DNA from: Tanypteryx hageni
Lineage: Eukaryota > Arthropoda > Insecta > Odonata > Petaluridae
Assembly (NCBI GenBank): GCA_028673005.1
Contig: CM054120.1
Location: forward strand, 75,069,533 to 75,133,532
Length of the DNA: 64,000 bases
Reading direction: 5' to 3'
In this document: positions 1-10,224 of the stretch, piece after piece
Layout: each line of letters begins with the position of its first letter
How positions within the stretch are numbered: the first letter of the stretch is position 1
Notes under the pieces: generated by a model
The model's database searches: none
What the model was told of the DNA's origin: nothing
What the model saw: the letters and a program-made list of their open reading frames with translations, nothing else
Made by a program: the position numbers and the translations under genes

Positions 1-1425
1 GTTAAGTCATTTCCAGCTGCTTCGGTAATATCAGACGGATCTTTAGTGAAACACCGTTATTCGCTGTGCCTGAGTGGAAAAACTGTTTAAGCCTCGCTTC
101 AAGTGGCCGCTATGGGTAACTTATGAAATATAATTCAACTCCTCTTTAATCTCCCCGCACTCACTTCTCCTCATCCATTAACGGCTTCCTTCCCTTCCTT
201 TTGATTCCGTTCCTTTCTCAATTCCATTCTGCCTTCGTATTTACCGCTATTCAGTACTTGGGCGATCGCAATTGAAGATCCCCTTCTACTTCCCCTAACC
301 GCCGTTGCCTCCGTCGTCGCCACCATAATGACTCTATTCCCGCGCGCGCGTACACTGTCATCTTTTTTCTTCATTATTATCTTTCGGTAAAATTTTTTAA
401 ATTTCCAATAGACTTCCGCTCCTGTTCGTCTCCTTTTCCACCAATCGCTCCTCTCCTCCCTTTATCGCGGTCTCATAATTGCATGAATAACGTTCAGTAA
501 CTACGGTATAACTCTCGAACGAATATATTTATATCTATTACATCATTATTATACAATTATCTCTCTCATTAAAATCTCGCTAATGACTGCGTTTTCTATT
601 GGACGATATGTTTTTTTTCTAATGCTATTTCTAAGCGATTGATATCCGACATATTCACAAGTGCATAAGCCTCTTTTGAGCGAAAGATAACCGGCGAGAC
701 TTAGTTACCCATTGTCTCTGTGACATCCGCTTTTCCGAGAAGCTTTTACGACTTGGTCGAGACGCAGTCTCTCGATTTTTTCCCCGATTTTATCATATTA
801 CCTCGAGATCGGGGTGTTTTTATTGCATTTCGAAAATTTGATAATCAAACGGAAGGCATAAAATTTTTTGTTGCGAAGCACGAGACCATCCAGAGTTCAG
901 ATGTCGATAAGACACAGCTGGAGGAAGAGGGAAAAAATTATTCGCTTATTTTTTCAACCGCGGCAGCTTCTCCTGCGTGTATAAATAACTAAACACAAAG
1001 ACATGAAAAGAAGTTATTTTAGCGCGCAAAGATATACATCATTTTTCCCCAGAAGGATGGCGCTTTTTCTAAACATATATATAGATAGTGTCTTTTAAAG
1101 TTTATCTTTATGAAATGGTCTCCTCTCTAGTTTGCCAACCTCTCCGCCCACTCCTCTCCTCTACCTCAGTCATTTCCATTCCGCAAACCAAATCATGCCT
1201 TCTACCTTGTCTTTCGCTCTACCTTTCACTCATTACCACCCTCCTCATACCTGAAGCCACATCTACCTTTCTCTTCCGTATTTTTAACACGTGTTAACAC
1301 GTGCTAATGTGATCAGTCTGTCTGTCTGTGGACAATCAACTTTTGTGTTTTAAAAGATATTTGAAACATTCTTCTTGGATAACATAGCTCTTATCAATCT
1401 ATGAATTTCCCATTGATTGGTTTTC
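1..1425. other. No gene recognised
   Basis: I see no coding similarity here. Positions 720-992 are open on the plus strand for 90 codons, but I recognise no domain and see no convincing splice context. The stretch around 1120-1270 is pyrimidine-rich and makes spurious open frames. Confidence 0.5.
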
Positions 1426-1790
1426 CAAGTAGTTTATAAATTTTCCGCTAGGTGGCTTCAAATTAGTAAAATTCAAAATGGTTAAATGTTATTCTGGCCA
1501 AACTACTGACGTTTTCACGGATGGAAAGGTATGATTAGTATCTCCATTCCAACGATGTGGGATGACACCTCTTCAAAGGGGGAGGCAAACCAAAACCCTG
1601 AAATTTTTAGTTCATAAATTTTCCGATAGGTGGCTTCAAATTCGTAAAATTCAAAATATCTAAACGTTGCTATAGTCAAACTACTGAAGTTATCTCGGAT
1701 GGAAAGGTATAGTGAGTATTTACATGCCAACGGTGTGGGATGCCCCTTCCCAAAGGAGGAGGAAATGGAGAACCCTCTTGCTTCAGCGAG
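1426..1790. repeat. Tandem duplication, two copies of about 181 bp
   Basis: The block starting near 1428 (motif TTTATAAATTTTCCG, then AGGTGGCTTCAAATT and GGATGGAAAGGTAT) recurs in the same order from about 1609. Both copies end in a purine-rich AAAGG-GGAGG segment. The copies have diverged by substitutions and small indels, so the duplication is old. No coding content is evident. Confidence 0.8.
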
Positions 1791-1809
1791 GGTATTTTAC
1801 ATACTACAT

Positions 1810-2654
1810 AATATGGAAACCGGTTAACACGAAATGTGGAGGGCAGGCACAAATATTTCTCGTTCGCAGAATTTCTTGTTAATCGAATTGCATATTAAAA
1901 CGTTGACGCTAAAATTTTCATTTTTAAATATAAAAATAAGCACATAGAACAATCCCTGATACGCGTTAACGACGCTTAAATTTGCTCAATGATTATTTAC
2001 ACTAATTTATTTCAGTCAATCGATTTATTTTGTGTATAATTCTTTATCATAATATCAATGCCTAATATATAGATAAAATAGTAAATTCCTCCAAAATGAA
2101 CTTTATAATTCATCATAATAATATCAGTCTCTAGTTTTAGTAAAAATCCGTCATTTTCTTCCGTACTGCGTTAACCATTTTGTTCCACAAGCAGTTCCAA
2201 TCGTTTACAATTGACTATATTGTCTCTCCATCTGGGTAAGCTCCAAAAAAGAGGAAAATATTTTTCCGCACCACACGGATATCCGCAACATTTGGTGTAG
2301 ACATCACTTTGATATCATCGTTATCAGCTTCGTCATTTTCATTATCGATGAATGCATCCGGTCTGAAAGAATCCACAATGCCACTGTCTGTTATAACTGA
2401 TCTGGTGACATATGAAATGGCGTTTCAGAGAAGAATGGAGTGGGGCCTCTCTTAACTGGCATTTCGTGTTACCAGAAGGAACTGACATAGAGTCGCGTTT
2501 TTGGGACCAAAAATAATTTTCGTAAACGGTATTTCGTGTTCATTTAGCGAACAGTTACGCACCGAAAATCAGAGGCGACAGAACTGACCGAGCATGCATT
2601 TCGTATTAACCGAAATTTCGTGTTCTCCGTTATAGCGTTAAGTGATTTCCACTG
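1810..2654 (-). mobile_element. Degenerate Tigger/pogo-like DNA transposon
   Basis: The right end reads, on the minus strand, CAGTGGAAATCACTTAACG next to a TA, the usual pogo-type terminus and target. The left end has a related sequence, TGGAAACCGGTTAACACG, in the opposite orientation. ACACGAAAT repeats occur inside both ends. Minus-strand codons around 2190-2420 read like the acidic, D/E-rich C-terminal tail of Tigger transposases, but no DDE core remains. This looks like an internally deleted, dead copy. The terminal match is imperfect, so the left boundary is approximate. Confidence 0.5.
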
Positions 2655-2670
2655 TATGTGGGCGACGTAT

Positions 2671-2685
2671 CCCCCCCCCCCCCCC
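2671..2685. repeat. Poly-C run (15 C)
   Basis: Uninterrupted homopolymer of 15 C, just past the end of the Tigger-like remnant. Its length in an assembly is error-prone. Confidence 0.9.
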
Positions 2686-2995
2686 TTGCATCTTCCTTTT
2701 AAGCACCGAATATCATTTTTCATATCGCGCCCGCGAGATACCTACCCTTCTTCCCTCTTTGCGCTTCATTTGTCAACGTCCAACCGCTTCACTAACTAAA
2801 CTCGATTAGCATTTTCGATTCATCCGCATCTCCGTCGTCACTATTTTCTTTTTGACTTCTATCTCTCGGAACCCCGGACCAAATGTCGGTTTATTTCATC
2901 CAGAGGAGTGGTTATTCTAACCGCATGTCGCGACTGACTCGTGGATCCTGGCCAATTTCTAGAGGGGGAAAAAAGAATTCGCGCGTACTTTTCAT

Positions 2996-3086
2996 TCCTC
3001 TCTCCCTCCCTCCCTCCCCCCTCCCACCCTCCCTACCCCCTCCCACCCTCCCTACCCCTCCCACCCTCCCTCCCACTCTCCCTCTG
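2996..3086. repeat. Low-complexity CCTCCC/CCCACCCT pyrimidine tract
   Basis: About 90 bases of C/T-only or nearly C/T-only sequence built from TCCC, CCTACCCC and CCCACCCT steps. It accounts for the proline/leucine/serine-rich open frame seen across 2883-3329, which I do not regard as a gene. Confidence 0.85.
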
Positions 3087-3682
3087 ATATCGATGGCGGA
3101 ACATCACTCGGGACCCTCTTACCTTCTGTCTCTCCGAAACCAGACTTCTCCCACCCCTGCTGCCAACACATCAACTTTTTTCCAATCTTCGTCTTCCTTT
3201 CCAATCTCCTCTACGCTCTCAATTTCTTTCTCCGAAGCGTACGATTTCCGCCGGTACTTCCACCCGACGCCCGCGTCTCCCATCTCCTCCTTCCCTCCAC
3301 TTCTCTCCCTTCATCAAATTCGTCTTTGAGGACCTCTTATCTCGTCGACATTCAGTGAGACCTCGCCGTTCGCGGATTTACAGTTCACGGAATCCCGTTC
3401 GCGCATTCGCGGTCAAGTTATTTAGGCACAGATTTGCCGTCCTTCGCAACAATTGCGCGAAATTTACGCCACTTCGAATCCGTATCATAATTCGCTCTCG
3501 TATTACATAGTACAAATGAGCTGTACTTCATACAGAAGACCAAGAAAGTTTTTTTCTACTACATACATAAGGATTAGCCGAGATATTCGTCAAATTTCGT
3601 TTTTTATTTTTAAGATTTTGTATATTGTTCAAATAACCATGCGCTTTACGTATATCAAATTAAATGATTTAATTTTAAACAA

Positions 3683-3684
<2 letters not shown>

Positions 3685-3744
<60 letters not shown>
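3685..3744. repeat. (TA)n microsatellite
   Basis: Perfect AT dinucleotide run of about 60 bases directly abutting the Penelope-like repeat that follows. The same (TA)n/repeat pairing recurs at 18.7, 35.7 and 38.5 kb. Confidence 0.95.
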
Positions 3745-3746
<2 letters not shown>

Positions 3747-3956
3747 ATGTCAACAAGGTGTTGGGATGAGGAAACCCAGTAAACACTCACCAATCAGACG
3801 ACTTCAGGTTGGCGAGGCCCCGGGGATGTCGAAGCGACACACGTAAAAGAACACTAAAACACAGAAACATCACAAACGTAGAAGCTTTCGGAATTGTTCC
3901 TTCATCAGCTACAGAGAGAGAATTATATCCATTTTACCTTTCCTTTTTCGTAAGCT
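3745..3956 (+). mobile_element. Penelope-like, (TA)n-linked repeat copy A
   Basis: This is the fullest copy of a repeat starting GGATGTCAACAAGGTGTTGG and running through CAGTAAACACTCACC, AGGCCCCGGGGATGTCGAAG and ACACGTAAAAG to a hammerhead-like hairpin at 3878-3912. It then runs into an inverted copy of the family's other end (about 3923-3956, CCTTTCC...GTAAGCTGTT). Other copies are at 3989-4305, 18751-18919, 35695-35837 and 38584-38680, always beside (TA)n. TA-rich targets, partial inverted copies and a hammerhead-like motif are traits known in Penelope-like retroelements; that class assignment is inference, since no reverse transcriptase is present. Confidence 0.55.
3878..3912 (-). ncRNA. 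Hammerhead-ribozyme-like motif
   Basis: Read on the minus strand: GUAG (3912-3909), core CUGAUGA (3908-3902), one extra A (3901), stem II GGAA (3900-3897) closed by UUCC (3893-3890) over a CAA loop, GAA (3889-3887), palindromic AGCU (3886-3883) as a minimal stem III, U at the position expected for cleavage (3882), and CUAC (3881-3878) pairing with the first GUAG as stem I. The order matches a type I hammerhead with a very short stem III, as known from Penelope-like elements. The extra A before stem II departs from the strict consensus and could reduce or abolish activity. Confidence 0.45.
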
Positions 3957-3957
3957 G

Positions 3958-3958
<1 letters not shown>

Positions 3959-3988
<30 letters not shown>
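3959..3988. repeat. (TA)n microsatellite inside an inverted pair
   Basis: A 30-base TA run that forms the centre of a palindrome. TTTTACCTTTCC...GTAAGCTGTT on its left is the reverse complement of ACAGCTTACGGAAAAGGAAA on its right. Confidence 0.9.
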
Positions 3989-3993
<5 letters not shown>

Positions 3994-4298
3994 GCTTACG
4001 GAAAAGGAAAGGTAAAATGGATATATGGATGTCAACAAGGTGTTGGGATGAGGAAACCCAGTGAACACTCACTAATCAGACGACTTCAGGTTGGCGAGGC
4101 CCCGGGGATGTCGAAGCGACACACGTAAAAGAACACTAAAACACAGAAACATCACAAACGTAGGAGAACGTTTGTGATGTTTCTGTTTTAGTGTTGTTTT
4201 ACGTGTGTCGCTTCGACATCCCCGGGGCCTCGCCAACCTGAAGTCGTCTGATTGGTGAGTGTTCACTGGGTTTCCTCATCCCAACACCTTGTTGACAT

Positions 4299-4305
<7 letters not shown>
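3989..4305. repeat. Penelope-like copies B and C, head-to-head palindrome
   Basis: Copy B (3989 to about 4162) carries the family's AAACAGCTTACGGAAAAGG start and runs to CACAAACGT. A near-perfect reverse complement (copy C) follows to 4305, with only a few unpaired bases (AGGAG) at the centre near 4165. The arms from about 4022 to 4305 are about 140 bp each and nearly identical, which suggests a recent foldback duplication or a template-switch event. Both copies stop at the point where copy A enters its hammerhead-like motif. Confidence 0.85.

Positions 4306-4368
<63 letters not shown>
4301..4368. repeat. (TA)n microsatellite
   Basis: AT dinucleotide run of about 68 bases bounding the inverted Penelope-like pair on its right. 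Confidence 0.95.
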
Positions 4369-4369
<1 letters not shown>

Positions 4370-4370
<1 letters not shown>

Positions 4371-5400
4371 CCAGTAGAATATTTTATTCCAAAATATCTC
4401 GCTAACCTTGAACTTGACTCTATTTGTTCCGTAAGCCTTGAACCTTGTCGTTCGCGGAGATTTCCCGGAACGTAACTCCGGCGAACTGACAGGCCCTACT
4501 GTATCTCATCTCCCATCACCCTCACACCAAAGTCTCCCGCCCTCTGCATCGCCCCAAACCCTACCTCCAAACTCCCTTTCCGCTTCCCACGAACTCGACC
4601 TACCTCAAAATCCGTCTCCCTCGCTTTCCTCGCCGCCCACGCCTTCATTTTCCCCTCCCAACTCTTCCGTTCCCCCTTTCCTCCCCAGCTTCCATTCGCC
4701 CGAATACCTCCCACGCGTAATGGAGCAAGCTCTCTCTCTCTGTGCGTCGCGGATGCGTTCCTGAATATTAAAACGAATTATGAAACGACGTCTCAATTAA
4801 GCAGGCAGCACGTTGGCCGCCATTTTAATAAGGGCGGCCCACTCCCTTTTCTAAATATTACGCAAGTTGGTGGAAGTCAGAGATTGGACAAGGCGATCAT
4901 GGATTAAAGAAGAGATGCCAAACAAACAAATGTTTGATAATAATCGATTGCGTCAATGATTATTTATGTATTGCAGTACACACCGTTTTCCATGACGAGT
5001 CATTAAATTTCATCTTAAAGGCTTAGGCTCACCATTACGACGAAATCAAACATTTTTCTATATAAATAATGGTTCATGCCAGGGGTTACGTTCTTTACAT
5101 GTTTTTAGACACATGATATTCACAATTTCTAATTCGCACGATACATAACCATAAAATATTTAAAACTTATACCAAGAATAGGCAAATAAAATTAATTAAA
5201 ATTTGAGGATTTTCGCCATTTGCTCTTTGCAAAAGACATTTGTGCGAATCGAGGCGGCATATAACGAAATATTTACCTGAATTAATTGACGATTTGCATA
5301 GCGAAACGACGTATTGCGAGGTGATACATAGCAGGGAAGTAATAATAATTAGTAGACTGAAAATTTACGCTTCTCTAATAGCGATAAAAACATTGGGAAA
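4370..5400. other. No gene recognised
   Basis: The segment 4500-4745 is pyrimidine-rich and GC-richer than its surroundings. It is open in several frames on both strands, as expected of biased sequence, but no domain is recognisable. The rest is ordinary AT-rich DNA. Confidence 0.5.
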
Positions 5401-5420
5401 CCATTTTAGAATCTACTATT

Positions 5421-5480
5421 GGTGGATTACCTGTCATGTCGGCTGCATTGTAGCCTAAATGCGCGTCTGATCTTTCAAAT
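5421..5480 (+). repeat. Dispersed repeat, copy related to 16129-16200
   Basis: GGTGGATTACCT, GTCGGCTGC, TTGTAGCC, AAATGCGCGTCTG and CCTTTTAT match in order the unit at 16129-16200. In this copy the hammerhead-like core has decayed (CTGTCATG where the other has CCGATGA). Confidence 0.65.
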
Positions 5481-7330
5481 CCTTTTATAGTTACCGGAAA
5501 AACAACTTCTCAACTTGATTTCAACCATTAGGTGACCTGAATTATCTTTCTTGAATGGGAATGAGAAAACAAAAGTTGAGAACGCACGTTAAACACCCAT
5601 CTGTCTGTCACGCACTGTATCTCAAGAACCACAGGCTGTAGAGAATGCAATAGACGCCACTTGGTTTCTATCAGTTAAGAGATGCCAGAAAAAAATTCCA
5701 TTTTCACTCGCCATTTTGTTTCAAAATGGCGGCCGCTTAGAATATTTAAAATATTATATTTCGGAAACGGTACTTCGGAGAAGAAAACTTTTCGGATAAT
5801 AAATATGCGTATTATCAAGTGCAATTCCAAAAAATTAATTTTAGCTTAGCGAAACTAAATGCGAGGTGCGTATCGCGGGCCCCTATTATAAATACTTTCA
5901 CATAAAATTATGTAAATGACTTTAAGGCAGCCATATTTTTTCACGACTATAGCTTTTATAAGAGTTTCTTCCTCCTAATTTTCTGTACATCTTCCAATAA
6001 TAGTTTTGGGAACTGTTTACAATCTAAAGTATGAGTCTTTTTACATAATTCGTCGAATTCAGTCAATATTTTTTTCGGCGGTGCAGGCAGTTACGTGATT
6101 TGAATACGTTATCTTCCTTTTGCCACAGTACATCGAATTGATTTTGGAAGTTAATGAGGAAATATCAGCGTTTATGATTTCTTTCTACTCTTTGGACGTA
6201 TTTAGAACGGTTCATACTACCAAAGGCTCTAATTGGCATTGCGACGTTTCACCTTCCATATTACTCGACAAAGCGAATAAAATTGACGACACTTAATTTT
6301 CTCGAATATGGCTCAACGCAAGAAAAATATTTTTTCACAAATACGATGCACCTTATTACTAGCTGTGAGTCAAAATAACTCAAATAAATGAAACATTAAT
6401 TCTGTGTTATAACGAACATGATTTTTCCGTAGTTTGTATTTGCAAACCGCTTGATCAAACTCGATGCAAAATACCGCCCGACAACCGCCGTATTAAACAG
6501 TTAAGAAATATTTAATCAAGAAATTATGTGCAAGGATCTTTTTTTAGTGAAACGAAAACTTGAATAGGAGTTTAATGATATCGTATATCGTAGTGACTTC
6601 ATACAACGTACCATTAAATGATTTTTGTTATATTTATAGTGCGAAGTATTTTCACAAACTAAACTCAAAAGTTAATTTGAGGGTAAGGACTTACTTAATT
6701 ATGAATATTAAAATTTAATGCAGTACTGCTCCGATAAACGTCCGTGTATTCTTCAAATTATGATAAAGAGCTATCACATACCCTTCTCTCTAAAGGTTAA
6801 CGTTATAAAATCATACGATTAGTGAATATATTACAAATTTGATTAGGAAAATATATCGTGAATATGTTCCGATTATAATATCGTAAACGATTCAAAAGTC
6901 GCTTTATGCTCGTAATTTTTTACTTCTAAGTCACATCACATGACATTAGATAGTTATAGCTGATGAGCTAGGTATTTAAGATCGTTATGCAAAAGGAATT
7001 TTTCGTGTCGTTAATGACGGTCTTTACTTTCAAAAAGTTATTATATAACAGTCTTGAATTACATTATGCAAAAAAAAAGACTAACGGGACTTTTTAGTAC
7101 ACAGAAGAAATCAGGGCTTGTGTAGGAGGCGGGTGCTGATAAATGCATGTGCGTGAATCCAACGCGACTGGTGCGAATCTTGGATAAGGATGACCTTTTG
7201 TTGGATGATTGATGCTATACGTCGTTGACCTTTTTTATGAGGGGCCGTGAACTGGTTGCACTCCTACAGTCTTTAAACAAGTTTCATTTATTTTTAATCA
7301 GCGTCGCAAATGCCGAACGACGGAAAAATC
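5481..7330. other. No gene; contains a perfect 10-bp hairpin at 5709-5731
   Basis: CGCCATTTTG at 5709-5718 pairs with CAAAATGGCG at 5722-5731 over a TTT loop, within text typical of dispersed insect repeats (CTGTCTGTCACGCACTG near 5600). Elsewhere I see only AT-rich sequence with no long open frame. Confidence 0.5.
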
Positions 7331-7338
7331 TTTTCAAT

Positions 7339-7370
7339 ACGTTCGGTATTGGCAAGCCAACACCGAACGT
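7339..7370. repeat. Hairpin, 15-position arms with one mismatch and a 2-nt loop
   Basis: ACGTTCGGT-A-TTGGC pairs with GCCAA-C-ACCGAACGT across an AA loop: 14 paired bases with one A/C mismatch. I see no attached gene or repeat boundary that explains it. Confidence 0.85.
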
Positions 7371-7756
7371 GGATACTATATTCAAAGATCACTAGTATTC
7401 CCGACGTGAATCATAGATGGGCAATCATAAACTTTTTACTGTAGTGACTGGAAAGAGAGAAACTAATTTTTTTACTCTTGTCGAATCGAAGGAAAAATTG
7501 CGAATAAAAAAGTAGACAATCATATTTTCCGTCGATGAACGTAAAAAACCTATTCCTTTCTGCTTCAATTTTTTGCATTATGATGTTATGTATATAATCA
7601 ACCACATCAAGATATGTAAAAGCCCAGGAAAAACTCAATTGGAACCGTCTAAAATACATCCGTTTAGTGTCTTTAAAGGATTCTTATTCGTTCGCCATTT
7701 AAAAAAATTTACGATGTTTGTGACGAACCTATTATGACTATTTGATCCTATGATTA

Positions 7757-8452
7757 AAAATCTGATGTGACCGCCACATGACCTTCTCCATATCTGTAAT
7801 ATTTCTAAAAATTCTAAATAGGTTACATAATAATATTTTAAGAAACTGTGAGAAAATTTAAGGCTTTACAAAGAACAGAAATAAACTCAAACCATAGCCT
7901 TTTGATATTGGATATAGCCACAAAGCTCCAACAATTAAGAAAAGAAAAAGGAACGTTACTAAGACGTAACTAAGCGTCAATTGTTAACAATAGTCGTCGG
8001 TAGGTGGCGTGGTTGTGGCAGCTAAAAATATAAGATATCTCTTAAACAATGCATTATCTGGGAACATATTTCAAACAAAGATTTTAGAAAATTAAATTTC
8101 CTACAACTTTTGTTCCAGTATATTTTTACATTTATCAAATATTAAAGCAAATATTTCAAAATAACGGATAAGTGACAAAAGTAAACACCCACTTCCGGTT
8201 GATCGATTTTTACCAAAAACTAAATCAGTCTTGTGACGTTTATGAAAATGTTAAATATAAAATTTCGCGTTGATCTGATTGTTTTTGAGTTACAGAACCC
8301 ACAAAAAAGCTGTTACACCTACACAGACATCATCGAGAAAATGGTCTAAACGTGTTCAGGGGACCTCAAAACGTGTATTTCCGTTGAAATCTCGAAGTCG
8401 ATTTTTTTCATGACAACAATACTTTCCCCTATACTACGTATGGAGAAAGTAA
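7757..8452 (+). repeat. Dispersed repeat family R2, copy 1
   Basis: About 700 bp that recurs in the same orientation at 57127-57830. Shared landmarks are CTTCTCCAT, AAACTCAAACC, GGTGGCGTGG, CTTAAACAATGCATTAT, AACACCCACTTCCGGTT and AAATTTCGCGTTGATCT. The last ~110 bp (GAAATCTCGAAGTCGA... GGAGAAAGTAAAAATT) also match, in reverse, the end of family R1 (55.8, 59.7 and 61.0 kb). No transposase is seen; it is probably a non-autonomous DNA element. Confidence 0.75.
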
Positions 8453-8862
8453 AAATTCAATTTAAAAAACAAGTCCATGACACATCGCCGACACATGACT
8501 CCTGGGTGTGTAATATGGGAAATTTATATATAGAACTGTTTTCTTTGGTTTAACAACTCTTGAAAAAATACTACGAATGAGAGATAGATTAAGGCATCAG
8601 AGGCTAAGGCATATAAATGTAGACCTCAATTGTATTTTCATTCGACTGAAATATAGAACATATTTACGATTTCGCTTGGAAGATTCAATCGCTTAAGTCT
8701 AAATTGTCTCTTTGAAAATTTATAACAGCTGCTTAAACAAAAATCTAAAAACTTTCAGTGATTATACTAAAAATGAAGTTCATTTAGCATGCTCTGAATT
8801 TCATCGATGTTTAGGACGGCATAGTTTCCCTCTTCATACATCGTGAACGAAGTTTTTTAATC

Positions 8863-8973
8863 TATAAAACGATGGAAGTTTTTCTCCGATGAGTGTATCA
8901 TTAAATCTGAAAAATATGGAGATCGATATGTTGGTTATACCAAATGATACATAGAACTTCCATCGTTATAAAA
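8863..8973. repeat. Short foldback element
   Basis: TATAAAACGATGGAAGTT at the left is nearly the reverse complement of AACTTCCATCGTTATAAA at the right. Inner arms TGTATCATT and AATGATACA continue the pairing. At about 110 bp with no coding content it resembles a foldback MITE. Confidence 0.6.
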
Positions 8974-9686
8974 TGTTTATGCTTAAAATTAACACAAAGT
9001 AAATTCCTCCTAAACCTGCTTTCCATTTAGGGAAAAAGATTACATGATATTTGCATAGATAATTAAAATGATTCCATAATTCATTTAGTAATAAAATACA
9101 AAAAGACCAGATGAATAAATTTACGACTCATGGAGCAGTGATATGAAATACGATGTCAAACAGCTCTACATAAAATACCGCGAATGTGTTAGATCCAATT
9201 TAGTTACCAGAAGGAAATATGTAGCATATGTAACAGGTGTTGCGATAATGAATTTCGAGAAAAATTAAAATCCAAATTCAATTACAGAGACAACATTTAA
9301 AACATTGGTCCCACAATTCAGATACAAACACAGGATAATTAACTCCTAATTTCCTTTTATTGGGATGACAGTGCAGTGAAAATCGCGAGTATCGCACGCG
9401 GATTTTATTAAATAATTTCAGCAATATAAGGAAGAAATAGAGAAAAACACTTTTTATCCGCTATAAGTTCGCTTTAACTCCAAACGTTTTGCCCCCAGCA
9501 ACTTTACAATTATTTAAGTTGAGATAAACGTTTTTCCCCTTCTCATTCATAAAATGGAATTCCACCAAGTTAAGCTTTCTAATGAAAGCACTCACATATT
9601 ATATTAGAACCACTTGCCCCTGAGGCCTACGGCTTCTAATCCCTCTCCCCCACTCTTAGCTGCGCTTCGGGCATACAAGTTTTATT

Positions 9687-10103
9687 CGCGATGGGATTGT
9701 GAACTGCCTCAATCTATACCACTGAGCAGAGGACATCCCGCGAGCAGTACGAGTAGAAAGGCAACAGCACCAATTTTCCATAAATGTGTGGGCAGAACTC
9801 TTAGGTGATTACGTTATCGGACCTTATGCCCTCCCCAATCGTCTCACAGGTGCTAGTTACATGGAGGATCTTCAGGAATAATTGCCTCTACTACCGGAAG
9901 AAATTCAATTAGTCAAACGTTCCAAAATGTGGGTAATGCACAACGGAGCACCTGCACATTTTAGTCTCCCGGTACGTGCATGGATGAACTCTCGATTCCC
10001 GCAGAGCGCTGAATTGGACGCGGAGGACCAGTCCATTGGCCAGCTCGTTCTCCGGATCTCACTTCAATAGATTTGTATTATTGGAGTCATTGTAAAGGCA
10101 AAA
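9687..10103 (+). pseudogene. DDE_3-type (Tc1/mariner superfamily) transposase fragment
   Basis: The reading frame from 9687 gives RDGIVNCLNLYH, then INVWAELLGDYVIGPY, then MHNGAPAHFSLPVR, and after a frameshift near 10010 GRGGPVHWPARSPDLTSID and YYWSHCKG. These are the catalytic-core blocks of a transposase family abundant in insects, with the second acidic block normally MHDGAPAHFS. Here that catalytic D is replaced by N. A TGA stands where the family has Trp, a TAA interrupts at about 9880, and the N-terminal DNA-binding half is missing. It is a clear decayed fragment. A deleted relative with terminal repeats lies at 34886-35643. Confidence 0.8.
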
Positions 10104-10187
10104 AGAAAATTATTCTAGTAACAACACTATTGTAGTAAAAAAATTATTTTATTAATCCTTCAGAATCCTACAGGGCTAGTTTATACA

Positions 10188-10189
<2 letters not shown>

Positions 10190-10218
<29 letters not shown>

Positions 10219-10220
10219 GA
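10190..10220. repeat. (TA)n(CA)n compound microsatellite
   Basis: TA run passing directly into ACACACAC and then AGAGA. Confidence 0.9.
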
Positions 10221-10224
10221 GAAG

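Noticed and set aside
2883..3329. 148-codon Pro/Ser/Leu-rich open frame
   Set aside because: It is produced by a pyrimidine-only tract and biased flanks. No domain, and the composition is that of the simple repeat.
3453..4015. Open frames with long isoleucine-tyrosine repeats
   Set aside because: They are translations of (TA)n microsatellites. The same applies around 18607-19022, 35630-35937 and 38440-38658.
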